This document shows, piece after piece, positions 11,775-18,830 of a stretch of DNA of 19,779 nucleotides. The DNA is from SIG701 sp045611685 (GTDB lineage: Bacteria; Bacillota; Clostridia; Oscillospirales; CAG-272), in the NCBI GenBank assembly GCA_045611685.1, contig JAZKXO010000021.1, positions 1 through 19,779 of the forward strand, in the 5' to 3' direction. Both the position numbers and the translations under genes were made by a program. How positions within the stretch are numbered: the stretch's first letter is position 1; every line of letters begins with the position of its first letter. The notes beneath the pieces are model-generated. The model made no database searches. It had not been told where the DNA came from and was given only the letters and a program-made list of their open reading frames with translations.

Positions 11775-13217
11775 ATGTGCGGAACGAATAGAGCAATCCC
11801 GCGCGTTTGGAATCCGCACATCCCGATGCAGGAGATGCGCACCCCGGCCGCGGTAAAGAAGGCAGCAGAGAAGAAGGCCAGCACGAAGAGCATCGTCTGG
11901 CTGGTATGGTTGCAGGAATACGACGGAACACTCATGGCGCGCGGTTTCGCGGCTAAGAAGTACAGAATGACAAGAGACTACGGGAGCAGCCGCCCGAAAT
12001 ACGGCTTGCAGCTTTTCGAGGTTATGCGCGAGGTCATCGGCGACAACATGATGATAATCCGCAATATTTGGCTGAACCCTTGCGGCGGGTGGTGTTGCTG
12101 GTTTCCGGCGGAAAACGAGATCATCGACTGCGACTGGAGGACGGAGCACACGGACAAGCGCCCCGGCGTTTGGATGCAGCTGGTCAACCCGGAGGCAGTA
12201 ACCAAATGCGAACGGTTCCGCTTTTGCGGATGGCGACCGGACACGGGTGTCCCGCTTTGCAGCTACTTAAACGCATGGCTCGAGAACCCCGGCGTCGAAT
12301 ATTTCGGGAAAATCGGCTTGATACCGAAAAAGAGCCTGGTCAAGAAAGCCACGAAAGACGGCAATTTCCGCAAATGGCTGCGGACGTTGAGCCCGGAGCA
12401 GATCAGCCATGCGAACATCTACGGCCCGAACGCGACGCTGCTGGCATATAAGCACCGGTGCGAGATCCGGGATGCATACAGCAAAGAGCTCGACCGCAGG
12501 CAGCTGCAGAACCGCATGCGATACTACGCGGCGCCGATCATGAAGTGGCACAGCGCAGAAAAAATCGAAGCATACCTGACCGAGCAATGCGCCGGACACG
12601 AGCAGAGCATCGGCGCGAGCTATCGGGACTATATAGATGCCTGCGTATATTTGGGCCTTGATCTTAAAGACACAAAGGTGGTTTTTCCGCGCGAGTTTGA
12701 CCGGATGCACGATCTCAGAATCGACCAGATGCACAGCAAGCAGGCAAAGGAAGACCGCAAGGCCCGGCGCCAGCTTTGCGAGGATTTCAAAAAGGCCGCG
12801 GAGGCAGTAAAGCGGTTCGAGAAGAACACGGCGGCATTTTGTATCATTATCCCGACCGCGCCCGCCGATCTTGTACGAGAGGGCAAGGCGCTAAAGCACT
12901 GCGTCGGCCGGATGGGCTACGACAAGAAAATGGCAGAGGGCCGCGACTTCATCGCGTTTTTACGCAAGGCAGAGAACATCCGGGCGCCGTTTGTTACGCT
13001 TGAATATAACCTCAAAGAAAAGCGTCTGCAACAGTGTTATGGAAACCACGACAGCAAGCCGGAAGAAGCGGTGCGGGCTTTCGCGGAGGCATGGGCGGAG
13101 AAAGTAACAGAGACGCTCAAGGAAGAGGAGCGCGAAAGAAGACGAGCAGAGGCAGAAGCGGCAGCGGAGGAAGAACGGCAGCGGCTGACCAGGAACAGAA
13201 GGGAGGCGCTGGCATGA
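11775..13217 (+). CDS. PcfJ-like protein (480 aa)
   Basis: Start ATG 11775 has GGAGGGATAAACC spanning the PcfK-like stop, so the two are coupled. This is the largest early protein. The C-terminal part carries the PcfJ-type signature: EGKALKHCVGRMGY (HCVG at 375-378), a following AEGRDFIAFLRK, APFVTLEYNL and QQCYGNHD (from residue 419). The front 100 residues are basic and contain a WLNPCGGWCCWF segment. The last 45 residues are a charged coil. PcfJ proteins occur with PcfK on conjugative and phage elements. The conserved Cys/His/Asn residues look enzyme-like, but no activity is established to my knowledge. A joint role at the replication fork is inferred from the partner's clamp motif. Confidence 0.85.
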   Translation: MCGTNRAIPRVWNPHIPMQEMRTPAAVKKAAEKKASTKSIVWLVWLQEYDGTLMARGFAAKKYRMTRDYGSSRPKYGLQLFEVMREVIGDNMMIIRNIWLNPCGGWCCWFPAENEIIDCDWRTEHTDKRPGVWMQLVNPEAVTKCERFRFCGWRPDTGVPLCSYLNAWLENPGVEYFGKIGLIPKKSLVKKATKDGNFRKWLRTLSPEQISHANIYGPNATLLAYKHRCEIRDAYSKELDRRQLQNRMRYYAAPIMKWHSAEKIEAYLTEQCAGHEQSIGASYRDYIDACVYLGLDLKDTKVVFPREFDRMHDLRIDQMHSKQAKEDRKARRQLCEDFKKAAEAVKRFEKNTAAFCIIIPTAPADLVREGKALKHCVGRMGYDKKMAEGRDFIAFLRKAENIRAPFVTLEYNLKEKRLQQCYGNHDSKPEEAVRAFAEAWAEKVTETLKEEERERRRAEAEAAAEEERQRLTRNRREALA

Positions 13218-13366
13218 GGGAAGAACGCCCAGGCGAGACGATGCTCCGGCGCCTTGCAGAAATTGAGGAGCGGATGGACCGGCAGAACGAAGAACTCAAG
13301 AAAGCCCGGGACAAAATCGCGGAACTTTTGGAGATATTGAGAGACGACGAGGAGGAGCAAAAATGA
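13214..13366 (+). CDS. Short coiled-coil protein (50 aa)
   Basis: ATG 13214 shares ATGA with the PcfJ-like stop, behind GGGAGGCGCTGGC. The 50-residue product is almost entirely one charged amphipathic helix (MLRRLAEIEERMDRQNEELK, then DKIAELLEILRDDEEEQK) with clear heptads, so it should dimerise. Not recognised. It may be an accessory of the PcfJ-like protein, whose own C-terminus is also a coil, but this is only suggested by adjacency. Confidence 0.65.
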   Translation: MREERPGETMLRRLAEIEERMDRQNEELKKARDKIAELLEILRDDEEEQK

Positions 13367-13566
13367 GCTTGTATATATGCGACCCGCAGAAGCACCGCAC
13401 CTGCCAGCACCGCAAGGACAAGGCGGTCTGCCAGAGACAATGCAAATTGACGACAATTATGGAATTCAGCAAGGACGGCCGCGCGCTTTCCGAGGAGGAG
13501 AGCGACGCCATCGCCGACGAGATCCGGCAGCGGCTGGAGCCGCGCATCAAAATCGGCCGCGGGTAA
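13363..13566 (+). CDS. Small Cys-rich protein, third member of the Cys-cluster group (67 aa)
   Basis: ATG 13363 overlaps the previous stop (ATGA) behind GAGGAGCAAAA. It has N-terminal Cys/His residues (ICDPQKHRTCQHRKDKAVC then QRQC) and a C-terminal helix with SEEESDAIADEIRQRL that resembles the ends of the two tandem proteins at 10158 and 10354 (NDIADRI, ETLANSI). Zinc binding is likely. The similarity is by eye and weaker than between the tandem pair. Confidence 0.65.
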   Translation: MSLYICDPQKHRTCQHRKDKAVCQRQCKLTTIMEFSKDGRALSEEESDAIADEIRQRLEPRIKIGRG

Positions 13567-13579
13567 CGGAGGCGAGACC

Positions 13580-14401
13580 ATGAGCAACGATAAATGGCAG
13601 CTTTTCAACGAGGACTGCAAAACAGGGCTTCAGAGAATACCGGACGGCGCCGTCGATCTCACAGTGACAAGCCCGCCATACGACAACATTCGCAAATATA
13701 ACGGCTTTAATTTTGATTTTGAGGAAATCGCGATGCAGCTATACAGAATTACGAAGCCGGGCGGCGTTATTGTTTGGATTGTATCAGACGAGACCAGGAA
13801 CGGCAGCGAAACGGGCTCAAGTTTCAAACAGGCGTTATATTTTAAGGCGCTCGGGCTAAAATTGCATGACACCATGATCTGGGCAAAGGACGCGCCCAGT
13901 TTTCCGGAAAAGGCGCGCTATTTTCAAACTTTTGAATATATGTTTGTTTTTAGCAAAGGAACGCCAAAAACGGCGAATTTACTCCGAGACCGTAAAAACA
14001 TCTACGCAGGCAAGGAAACACACGGGACATTCCGGGAAAGAGACGGGACGCTGAAGCAACGGTCAACGACATTTTCCGGCGCGATTGCAGAATACGGCGT
14101 CCGCTTTAATGTTTGGCAAATACCAGGAGAAAAGAGAAACAAGACCGGACATCCGGCGGTGTTTCCGCAGCAAATCGCCCGCGATCATATCCTGACCTGG
14201 AGCAACCCAGGCGAAACAATATGTGATCCGTTTTCAGGCAGCGGCACCACGGCCATCGAAGCAGTGAACAATGGCCGACGGTTTATCGGTTTTGAGATAA
14301 GCCGGGAATACTACGAAAAATCAATATTGAGGATTGAACAAGAAACGGCGCAATGCAATATATACGACTTTTTGAAGGCAGGAGAGGAGGCAGCGGAATG
14401 A
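13580..14401 (+). CDS. DNA methyltransferase, beta-class (N4-cytosine/N6-adenine)
   Basis: This 273-residue enzyme transfers a methyl group from SAM to an exocyclic DNA amino group. Motif IV TSPPYDN is at residues 30-34 onward and motif I DPFSGSGTTAIE near 216-227, the motif order of class beta. SPPY rather than DPPY points toward N4-cytosine, though this is not decisive. PGGVIVWIVSDE is in the middle and FIGFEISREYY follows motif I. No restriction endonuclease gene is adjacent, so it is an orphan methylase that may protect phage DNA from host restriction. Start ATG 13580 has GGAGGCGAGACC. Its codons (Phe TTT, Ile ATT) are more A/T-rich than in the flanking genes, suggesting separate acquisition. 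The stop overlaps the next gene by 4 bp. Confidence 0.9.
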   Translation: MSNDKWQLFNEDCKTGLQRIPDGAVDLTVTSPPYDNIRKYNGFNFDFEEIAMQLYRITKPGGVIVWIVSDETRNGSETGSSFKQALYFKALGLKLHDTMIWAKDAPSFPEKARYFQTFEYMFVFSKGTPKTANLLRDRKNIYAGKETHGTFRERDGTLKQRSTTFSGAIAEYGVRFNVWQIPGEKRNKTGHPAVFPQQIARDHILTWSNPGETICDPFSGSGTTAIEAVNNGRRFIGFEISREYYEKSILRIEQETAQCNIYDFLKAGEEAAE

Positions 14402-14697
14402 AGGTGAACGAATTTATAAAACAGGCCGGGCGCTTGCGGAAAGCATACCCGCGGGTGGGCTTTTTCGGCGACCCGGAGCTGTTGGAGATTTGGTGGCTAC
14501 GGCTTGCCGATCTTGACGAACAGGCGGTCGCCGCAGCGATTGACGACTGGGTCAGAAAGAACAAGAAACCGCCGACGGCAGACGACATCCGCGACGCGTC
14601 GGAGAAGTACCAACAGGGAAGAACAAGCTGGAGCGACGCGATGGAGCAGCGCCGCATCCGGGACGCAGAGAAGAGCAGAGAGGAGGCTGAAGAATGA
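14398..14697 (+). CDS. G39P-like replicative helicase loader/inhibitor (99 aa)
   Basis: ATG 14398 follows GGAGGCAGCGGA and overlaps the methylase stop. The 99-residue protein resembles the SPP1 G39P family: FIKQAGRLRKAYPRVGFFG, then LEIWWLRLADLDEQAVAAAIDDWV and NKKPPTADDIRDA, with a polar disordered tail. G39P binds the replicative helicase and delivers it to the origin-bound initiator, so this would partner the replisome organiser encoded at 9086. The call is by pattern; no helicase gene is in the window, so it presumably acts on the host DnaB-type helicase. Confidence 0.7.
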   Translation: MKVNEFIKQAGRLRKAYPRVGFFGDPELLEIWWLRLADLDEQAVAAAIDDWVRKNKKPPTADDIRDASEKYQQGRTSWSDAMEQRRIRDAEKSREEAEE

Positions 14698-15020
14698 ACG
14701 AAGAGGCAAACAATTATAAAATTTCAACGGAGGAGGCAATCGAAGAACTGCAAGACCAAAAGAACGGAGAAATCGCAGAATACGGAGATGAAAACATCGG
14801 ATATACAATCGAGGCATACGAAATGGCCATCGAAGCCCTGGAGGGCATCATAGCCAGAGAAACGGAGGTCCTGCGAAATATACAGCAGGACTGCAAGAAA
14901 AAATTGACCTGCACCGGGTGCCGCTTTCAGGGAAGAGACGCGGACGGCTTCACGATCTGCAAAGTGCATTTTCCGGAATGTTGGATAATTGACGAACAGG
15001 AGGCAGCGGCGGATGAATAG
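14694..15020 (+). CDS. Hypothetical protein with C-terminal Cys motif (108 aa)
   Basis: ATG 14694 shares ATGA with the previous stop. The first 75 residues are helical and acidic (STEEAIEELQDQKNGEI, then YTIEAYEMAIEALEGIIA), a pattern common in small clostridial phage proteins. Residues 68-98 form C-x5-C-x2-C-x11-C-x6-C (CKKKLTCTGCRFQG ... CKVHFPECW), a likely zinc site. Function unknown. Confidence 0.7.
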   Translation: MNEEANNYKISTEEAIEELQDQKNGEIAEYGDENIGYTIEAYEMAIEALEGIIARETEVLRNIQQDCKKKLTCTGCRFQGRDADGFTICKVHFPECWIIDEQEAAADE

Positions 15021-15399
15021 AGAAATCAGCAGGTGCCGACACTACGAGGCGATGGAGGAAGCCAAACGGGAACAGACAATCGACATGCGGCACATCGACG
15101 GCAGGCAATACAAGCTCATATTTACAGAGGCACCCGGATGCGCAGGATGCGGAAACAGCTACTGCAACAACAGCGGAATCCCCTGCCGCGTTTCCGTTGA
15201 TCTTGAGGTCTACAAAGGCGGGAAGTATAAGCGCCGCGCCGATCTTGCAGCGCGTAGGATTTGTAAATTGATCGCCCGCGAACGGAGACACGAGAAATGG
15301 CTGAGCAATTACGAAGCAAAGCAGACAATCCGGCGCTGGTTGAGGCAGAACCCGCTGATGTTTGCGGAGAAGAACAGACAGGAGGCAGCGGATGACTGA
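15013..15399 (+). CDS. Cys-rich basic hypothetical protein (128 aa)
   Basis: ATG 15013 follows GGAGGCAGCGGCGG and overlaps the previous gene by 8 bp. An early C8/H10 pair (RCRHYE) and a central cluster GCAGCGNSYCNNSGIPC may together bind zinc. The C-terminal half is strongly basic and helical (AARRICKLIARERRHEKW, then TIRRWLRQNPLMF), suggesting nucleic acid binding. Not recognised as a named family. Confidence 0.65.
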   Translation: MNREISRCRHYEAMEEAKREQTIDMRHIDGRQYKLIFTEAPGCAGCGNSYCNNSGIPCRVSVDLEVYKGGKYKRRADLAARRICKLIARERRHEKWLSNYEAKQTIRRWLRQNPLMFAEKNRQEAADD

Positions 15400-15703
15400 A
15401 AAACAAGTAATGATCCTCGCAAAAGAAGTGCGCTACGACATCGCCAGGACGGAGGAAAGAAGCGGAAGCCTTGACGCGCGGCGGCGGATATGCATCGGAA
15501 TGACCCGCGACGTATACCGGGAGCTCGACGAAGCCCTGCAGAGACGAGTGGAAATCCAATACAGGGGCGCCGGCAATACGCGCGAATTTTGCGGCTATCC
15601 CGTAAATATCGTCGAATCCGGGAACGGCGGGCCCGGCGTATGGATTATGCGGAAAGTAGAAATTCCGTATTTTAACTCGACGGAGGTGATGCCGGATGAG
15701 TAG
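15392..15703 (+). CDS. Hypothetical protein (103 aa)
   Basis: ATG 15392 lies behind GGAGGCAGCGG and overlaps the upstream gene by 8 bp. The 103-residue product begins with a helical region (EKQVMILAKEVRYDIARTEE), a basic RRRICIGMTRDVYRELDEAL stretch, and ends in a mixed region with GYPVNIVES and GVWIMRKVEIPYF, probably a small alpha/beta fold. I do not recognise it. It directly precedes, and overlaps by 8 bp, the sigma-like regulator. Confidence 0.6.
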   Translation: MTEKQVMILAKEVRYDIARTEERSGSLDARRRICIGMTRDVYRELDEALQRRVEIQYRGAGNTREFCGYPVNIVESGNGGPGVWIMRKVEIPYFNSTEVMPDE

Positions 15704-16079
15704 AGAAGAACAGCGGCAGCGGCCGAGCCTTGAGCAGATCATCGCGGCAGCGGCGGAGAGAGCAGCAAAGAAGACGGTCGCAGAATTACGCCGGTCGGGA
15801 ATGTTGAGGGAAGGCTCGAACGCGTACAAGCGCACCGAGAACATCCTGCGGCGCTACGGAGACGGCACCGTCACCGCGGAGCAGGCAGCGGCGGTGGAGC
15901 AGGCCCTGGCGGATATTTCCCGCGAGACATACGCGTCCGCGGTACAGCTTTATTATTTCGATGGGAAGACGAATGCGGAAATCGCGGACATTATCCACGC
16001 GAGCGAGAGGACCGTCGCCCGCGGCCGGCAGCGGCTGGTGCAGAAATTGAGTGCCCGCATCGGGAAAATGACCCTTTAA
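15696..16079 (+). CDS. Sigma-70 region 4-like / ArpU-type late transcription regulator
   Basis: This 127-residue protein is the last gene of the early operon. Residues about 88-122 form a sigma region 4 helix-turn-helix: AVQLYYFDGKTNAEIADIIH then ASERTVARGRQRLVQKL. The N-terminal part is helical with a KRTENILRRYG segment. Proteins of the ArpU/RinA group occupy this place in Firmicutes phages and switch on the late genes. Here it is followed by a palindrome, a strong terminator and a promoter, exactly where it would act. Start ATG 15696 overlaps the preceding gene by 8 bp. Confidence 0.8.
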   Translation: MSREEQRQRPSLEQIIAAAAERAAKKTVAELRRSGMLREGSNAYKRTENILRRYGDGTVTAEQAAAVEQALADISRETYASAVQLYYFDGKTNAEIADIIHASERTVARGRQRLVQKLSARIGKMTL

Positions 16080-16088
16080 GTTGTCGCA

Positions 16089-16107
16089 TTTTGTCGCAGC
16101 GACAAAA
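16089..16107. promoter_or_regulatory. 19-bp perfect palindrome TTTTGTCGC-A-GCGACAAAA, late operator candidate
   Basis: Nine-bp arms around a single A begin ten bases after the late regulator stop codon, with an extra half-site TTGTCGCA at 16081-16088. It lies upstream of the terminator and late promoter. It could be a binding site for the sigma-like regulator or part of an antitermination signal. Confidence 0.5.
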
Positions 16108-16113
16108 ACAGCA

Positions 16114-16158
16114 GGCTGCGCAACGCCTTATTTTTACGGGCTTTGCGCGGCCTTTTTT
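16114..16158 (+). terminator. Strong terminator ending the early operon
   Basis: GGCTGCGCAA (16114-16123) pairs with TTGCGCGGCC (16143-16152) over ten bp including one G-T wobble, extended by three inner bp after a mismatch, with an A/T-rich loop and a TTTTTT tail (16153-16158). It separates the 9.6-kb early operon from the late genes. Confidence 0.85.
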
Positions 16159-16177
16159 ATTGCCGAAAAAACTGTCA

Positions 16178-16206
16178 TTGTACGCACACGCGGGATTTTT
16201 TACAAT
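16178..16206 (+). promoter_or_regulatory. Late promoter candidate
   Basis: TACAAT at 16201-16206 (-10, 5/6 match) is 17 bp from TTGTAC at 16178-16183 (weak -35, 3/6 match). A good -10 with a poor -35 is what one expects of a promoter needing an activator such as the sigma-like protein encoded just upstream. The transcript would start about 25-30 bp before the holin gene, with AAGGGAGGGAG as ribosome binding site. Confidence 0.6.
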
Positions 16207-16240
16207 TAAAGTGACCAAAAAGCGAAGGGAGGGAGCGCTC

Positions 16241-16555
16241 ATGACGTTTATTGACTACATCAAGCCGGAATTGTTGATATTGATCCCGGTGCTCTACATT
16301 TTGGGCTGCATTGTAAAGGACAGCGAGACTGTGCAAAACCGATTTATCCCCGCAATTTTAGGCGCCGTCGGCGTTTTCCTTGCGCTTTTGTACGTTGCCG
16401 GTTCGACAGGGATCTCGGTGACGGGAATTTTTACAGCCATAACGCAAGGCATACTGATCGCAGGCGCAGCTGTTTATACGAACGAATTTATAACGCAACT
16501 ACGCAAGAAAGAAGACCCGCCAGAGCCAGAGGAGGAAGACAGCAGTGAACACTGA
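16241..16555 (+). CDS. Phage holin (104 aa)
   Basis: ATG 16241 behind GAAGGGAGGGAGCGCTC. The 104-residue protein has three hydrophobic segments (about 8-25, 37-54, 59-79) separated by short charged loops, and an acidic tail. Its sequence (YIKPELLILIPVLYILG, then GIFTAITQGILIAGAAVY) matches a holin family frequent in clostridial phages. Holins collect in the membrane and open it at a set time so that the endolysin reaches the wall. It is the first late gene; the endolysin follows 2.3 kb downstream with three genes between. Confidence 0.85.
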   Translation: MTFIDYIKPELLILIPVLYILGCIVKDSETVQNRFIPAILGAVGVFLALLYVAGSTGISVTGIFTAITQGILIAGAAVYTNEFITQLRKKEDPPEPEEEDSSEH

Positions 16556-16781
16556 ACTATTGATCGCCGTTTTAGGCTTTGCGGGAACAATCATCGGCTC
16601 CGGTGTAGGAGCATACGGAGGCTTGCGCTTGACAAGCTACCGGCTGGAACAGCTTGAAAAGAAGGTCGACAAACACAACAGCGTCATTGAAAGAACTTTT
16701 GTGCTTGAGGAACGGCAGAACAACACCGACCAGCGGCTCGACGCGTTAGAGAGACACGAAGAGCAGCGCGGCAGGAGATAA
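16545..16781 (+). CDS. Membrane-anchored coiled-coil protein, XhlA-like lysis accessory (78 aa)
   Basis: The start is GTG 16545, set by GGAGGAAGACAGCA upstream; it overlaps the holin gene by 11 bp. One N-terminal membrane helix (about 4-27, LLIAVLGFAGTIIGSGVGAY) is followed by a heptad-rich charged region (RLEQLEKKVDKHNSVIERTF). This layout is the reverse of XhlA, which has its membrane helix at the C-terminus, but such small proteins are common partners of holins. It may tune lysis timing or act as an antiholin. Confidence 0.65.
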   Translation: MNTELLIAVLGFAGTIIGSGVGAYGGLRLTSYRLEQLEKKVDKHNSVIERTFVLEERQNNTDQRLDALERHEEQRGRR

Positions 16782-16782
16782 G

Positions 16783-18102
16783 ATGGACAACACGGGAAAT
16801 ATTGAGAATTTGACAATCATATATAAATCCGTTGAGGATCTGATCCCATACGCGGACAACCCACGGAAAAACGACAAGGCGGTGGAGCAGGTCGCGGAGA
16901 GCATCCGGGCCGTTGGCTTTAAGAACCCAATCATCACCGACGGAGACGGCGTCATCATCGCCGGACATACGCGGCTCAAGGCCGCGCGGCAATTGGGCAT
17001 GAAAATGGTGCCCGTTATTGTTGCAGCGGATCTCACGCCAGAACAGGCGCGGCTGTATAGGCTTGCAGACAACAAGACCGCAGAAGCAGCGACATGGGAC
17101 GACGAGAAGCTCGCGAAAGAGTTAGAAGAACTTTACAAGGCCGGCATCGATATGGCCGCCTTCGGATTTGAGCCGCTACAAGTTGAGGTCGGCGACGTCG
17201 TAGATGACGACTTCGAACCGGAAATCCCGGAGGAACCCAGGTGCCAGCGCGGGCAGCTTTGGGCAATGGGCCGGCATAGATTGATGGTCGGCGACAGCAC
17301 GAGCCCCGAGGACTTGCAGAAACTGATCGGCAGCGCCGGCGGAACGATTGACCTGGTCGTCACCGACCCGCCATATAATGTCGACTACGACAACAAGGAA
17401 CACAGGCTCGCACAATTCCGCCCGAACAAGCGAGTGGACGAAGGCGAGCAGGTCGGAATCGAAAACGACGCGATGGAAAGCGGCGATTTCATAGAGTTTT
17501 TGACAAAGGCATTCACGCTGATCCGGCAGGCATTGAAGCCGGGCGGCGCCTTTTATATCTGGCTGGCCGCAACCAAAACAACCGAATTTTTACAGGCAGC
17601 AGCCGCAGCGGATCTCACAATCCACCAGCACCTGGTCTGGGTAAAAAACCACTTCGCTTTAGGTTTCAGCGACTACAAGTGGAAACACGAGCCCTGCCTG
17701 TACGGATGGACGGAGGGCGCGCCGCACTTTTTCAACCATAGCACATTCCCGTCGACCGTAAACGAGGCGGAGCTGCCAGACATGAAGAAGGAACAGCTGC
17801 TCGAGATTATACGCAATTTGTTGAACGACCAAACGGATGTTATACACCAGGACAAACCGGTCAAGAGCGATCTGCACCCGACCATGAAGCCGGTCGAGCT
17901 TTTCGCAAACCTGATCGCGAACAGCAGCCAGAAGGGCGAGGCGGTGCTCGATCTTTTCGGCGGCAGCGGCACCACGGTCATCGCCGCGGAACAGTTAGGG
18001 CGCACCGCATATATTATGGAGCTTGAACCGAAATACGCGTCGGTCATCCTTGACCGTTACGAACAATTCACCGGGCAGCGGCCCGAACTTTTACAGGGAT
18101 AA
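16783..18102 (+). CDS. ParB-domain / DNA methyltransferase fusion protein
   Basis: The 439-residue protein joins a ParB-like nuclease/CTP-binding domain (about 12-135: YADNPRKNDKAVEQVAESIR, GVIIAGHTRLKAA at 57-68, RLADNKTAE) to a methyltransferase. The latter has RHRLMVGDS, motif IV DPPYNVDY (195-202), PGGAFYIWLA and, near the end, motif I DLFGGSGTTVIAAEQ (from 390), so it is class beta; DPPY favours N6-adenine. Such fusions are widespread in Firmicutes prophages beside terminase genes. Start ATG 16783 follows AGGAGATAAG. Its place in the late operon just before packaging genes suggests methylation of DNA about to be packaged, protecting it in the next host; this is inference. Confidence 0.92.
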   Translation: MDNTGNIENLTIIYKSVEDLIPYADNPRKNDKAVEQVAESIRAVGFKNPIITDGDGVIIAGHTRLKAARQLGMKMVPVIVAADLTPEQARLYRLADNKTAEAATWDDEKLAKELEELYKAGIDMAAFGFEPLQVEVGDVVDDDFEPEIPEEPRCQRGQLWAMGRHRLMVGDSTSPEDLQKLIGSAGGTIDLVVTDPPYNVDYDNKEHRLAQFRPNKRVDEGEQVGIENDAMESGDFIEFLTKAFTLIRQALKPGGAFYIWLAATKTTEFLQAAAAADLTIHQHLVWVKNHFALGFSDYKWKHEPCLYGWTEGAPHFFNHSTFPSTVNEAELPDMKKEQLLEIIRNLLNDQTDVIHQDKPVKSDLHPTMKPVELFANLIANSSQKGEAVLDLFGGSGTTVIAAEQLGRTAYIMELEPKYASVILDRYEQFTGQRPELLQG

Positions 18103-18182
18103 AGAGAACAGACACACGCAGGCAGCGGCGGGCGCGCACTGCCTAACAATTGCAGAACGCACAGAAAAAGGAGCTGATGGCG

Positions 18183-18818
18183 ATGAGCCAAAACGACGAC
18201 AAACGGTCGCCGGCTAACACTTATTATACGCATATAGAGCCGCGTCTCGACGAGATCCGGCAGATGGTAGAACAAGGGAAAAGCGAACGAGCAATCGCGG
18301 CGGAAATGGGCGTCGCGTTTTGCACGATCAGGCGACACCGAAAGAAGCACCCGGAACTGGACGCAGCGCTCAGCCACGCGAGCAAGTGGGAAACAAACAT
18401 CCTGCCGAACCTTGAGAAGATCCCGGAGATGGCGGTCACGATGACACAGGGACAAATCGCGGACGCTTTAGGCGTCAGCAGGAGCAGCTGGGAAAACTAC
18501 AAGGCAGCACACCCGGAGCTGGCCGCAGCGCTTGACAAGGGCAAGGAACGGCTCGTCCAGGAGCTAAAGGACGCCCTGCGGCAGAAGGCGCTCGGCTTTC
18601 ACTACGACGAGACAAAGACGACGCAGCGCAAGGCAGGAAGCAAGACGCAGGTCACGGTCGAAAAATTCAACAGATACAGCCCGCCGGATATCGGCGCAAT
18701 CCATTTATTGTTGAAGAACAACGACCCGGAGTGGCGAAATGACGACTACGAGACGATGCAAATCAAGAAGAAGCAGGTCGACATCGCGCAGCAGAAGGCA
18801 GATGACCAGACATGGTGA
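18183..18818 (+). CDS. Terminase small subunit-like protein with two HTH repeats
   Basis: This 211-residue protein has two similar helix-turn-helix segments, about 22-60 (IRQMVEQGKSERAIAAEMGV ... RKKHPELDAAL) and 77-117 (PEMAVTMTQGQIADALGVSR ... KAAHPELAAAL). A helical region and YSPPDIGAIHLLLKNNDPEW (166-184), typical of small terminase subunits, follow. Small terminases recognise the packaging site and pass DNA to the large subunit. ATG 18183 is preferred because AAGGAG lies nine bases upstream; ATG 18177 is only three from it. The large subunit must lie beyond the window, and an endolysin and an HNH gene intervene, so the true small subunit could be further right. Confidence 0.65.
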   Translation: MSQNDDKRSPANTYYTHIEPRLDEIRQMVEQGKSERAIAAEMGVAFCTIRRHRKKHPELDAALSHASKWETNILPNLEKIPEMAVTMTQGQIADALGVSRSSWENYKAAHPELAAALDKGKERLVQELKDALRQKALGFHYDETKTTQRKAGSKTQVTVEKFNRYSPPDIGAIHLLLKNNDPEWRNDDYETMQIKKKQVDIAQQKADDQTW

Positions 18819-18830
18819 GGAGGCGCACAA

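Noticed and set aside
11139..12149. Minus-strand open frame of 336 codons over the PcfK/PcfJ-like genes
   Set aside because: Leu/Arg-rich product of reading the Glu/Lys coil codons backwards; both plus-strand genes have strong family support and start sites.
15122..15844. Minus-strand open frame of 240 codons over 15013-15844
   Set aside because: Opposes three overlapping plus-strand genes with good ribosome binding sites, and shows no recognisable protein pattern.
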